Shown: positions 50,684 to 51,011 of the stretch, piece after piece
Layout: every line of letters begins with the position of its first letter
How positions within the stretch are numbered: the first letter of the stretch is position 1
Source: Desulfobacteraceae bacterium
Lineage (GTDB): Bacteria; Desulfobacterota; Desulfobacteria; Desulfobacterales; RPRI01
Direction of reading: 5' to 3'
Length of the DNA stretch: 51,011 nt
Assembly: GCA_011391695.1 (NCBI GenBank)
Contig: JAABQB010000020.1
Span: 1-51,011 of the forward strand
The notes under the pieces: generated by a model
Databases searched by the model: none
What the model was told of the DNA's origin: nothing
What the model saw: the letters and a program-made list of their open reading frames with translations, nothing else
Position numbers and translations under genes: made by a program

Positions 50684-51011
50684 TTAAATATATCCCTCTA
50701 CAAGAAAATCAGTCCCGAACCTTTTAATTTCTAGCTCTTTAACCGGAATGCAGCCGCTAATAAGGGCAGGCCCCGGTCCGCTGCAGATGGGAACGCCGTC
50801 GCCGCCAAGTATTTTTGGTGCAAAGAAAAAGAATATCTTATCAACTATTCCGGCAGAAAAAGCGGAAGAAATTACACGGCTGCCACCCTCGATAAGAAGG
50901 CTTGAAATCCCCATTGAACCGAGAATATCCATAAGAGGCTCAAGATCTATGAGGTTTCCTCTGGTTGGCGATTCAATAACTTTTATTCCTTTTGTTTCCA
51001 GCCTTCTTCTT
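50684..51011 (-). CDS. ribD: RibD pyrimidine reductase, C-terminal part (cut by the window edge)
   Basis: Only the last 108 or so residues are inside the window; the frame is open to the edge. ETKGIKVIE and GISSLLIEGGSRVISSAF with FFFAPKILGGDGVPI are typical of the reductase domain of RibD, which reduces the 5-amino-6-ribosylaminouracil phosphate. The deaminase domain would lie upstream outside the window. The gene leads the rib run ribD-ribE-ribBA-ribH-nusB; an FMN riboswitch, if any, would be further upstream. Confidence 0.92.
   Translation of the reverse strand, partial: RRRLETKGIKVIESPTRGNLIDLEPLMDILGSMGISSLLIEGGSRVISSAFSAGIVDKIFFFFAPKILGGDGVPICSGPGPALISGCIPVKELEIKRFGTDFLVEGYI

Overview
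The window reads as ordinary chromosome from a Gram-negative anaerobe. The best guess is a deltaproteobacterium of the Desulfobacterota (Desulfobacterales-like), inferred from the gene families: TAXI-type TRAP transporter with DUF1850, DUF3786, DUF362 ferredoxin, short type-3 ProS, BamD lipoprotein, CcsA beside hemA, pyruvate phosphate dikinase and several dispersed palindromic repeats. No sulfate-reduction gene lies in the window, so the placement stays an inference. No tRNA, rRNA, CRISPR array or intact transposase was seen.

Layout. 1-4.4 kb: a two-domain DNA-repair-like protein (endonuclease V-like plus DUF1722), then a leftward dksA/PHP/rnc/radical SAM cluster and a small unknown gene. 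4.4-10.3 kb: fabD, then a leftward tetrapyrrole run (DHH phosphoesterase, MBL nuclease-like protein, sirC, ccsA/hemX-like, hemA) interrupted between sirC and ccsA by a 183-bp inverted-repeat element. 10.5-18.3 kb: a soluble ATP-synthase-b-like coiled coil, clpB, ppdK, a zinc-ribbon protein, a small unknown and an amidohydrolase. 18.3-20.1 kb: an accessory patch with two type II toxin-antitoxin modules on opposite strands, each with a promoter/operator and flanked by repeats. 20.1-25.2 kb: YkgJ-like protein, DUF362 ferredoxin, lipoprotein, thioesterase-like protein, alpha/beta hydrolase, transglutaminase-like protein. 25.3-29.2 kb: TAXI binding protein, DUF1850, fused TRAP permease, with a terminator hairpin and a palindromic repeat pair inside the operon. 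29.2-33.1 kb: DUF3786, TPM protein, DHH phosphoesterase, DsrE, YqaA and a ModE-like HTH regulator with two ModE-type boxes upstream. 33.6-37.6 kb: a crotonase-family protein without the usual catalytic glutamates, trmO, trxA, trxB, bamD, rpmB. 37.6-42.7 kb (leftward): ispG, proS, a second copy of the 183-bp element, bifunctional rel. 42.7-46.6 kb: a scar with a transposase fragment and a nuclease-like fragment, a DUF6498-like membrane protein, and a GC-rich gene for a TPR/TRAFs-binding, Rossmann (SLOG-like) and class III cyclase protein. 46.6-51.0 kb: a duplicated-domain small protein, an MBL hydrolase, and the leftward ribD-ribE-ribBA-ribH-nusB run, with ribD cut by the window edge.

The most rewarding material is in the structure between genes: the two 183-bp elements at the 3' ends of genes inside operons, which supply stop codons and show paired base changes in their stems; the four GACGGC-ended elements; the REP pair plus a transposase fragment resembling the REP-associated type; the flanked toxin-antitoxin cassettes; and the ModE-type operators. 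Among proteins, the cyclase with non-canonical base-specifying residues and the endonuclease V-DUF1722 fusion stand out.
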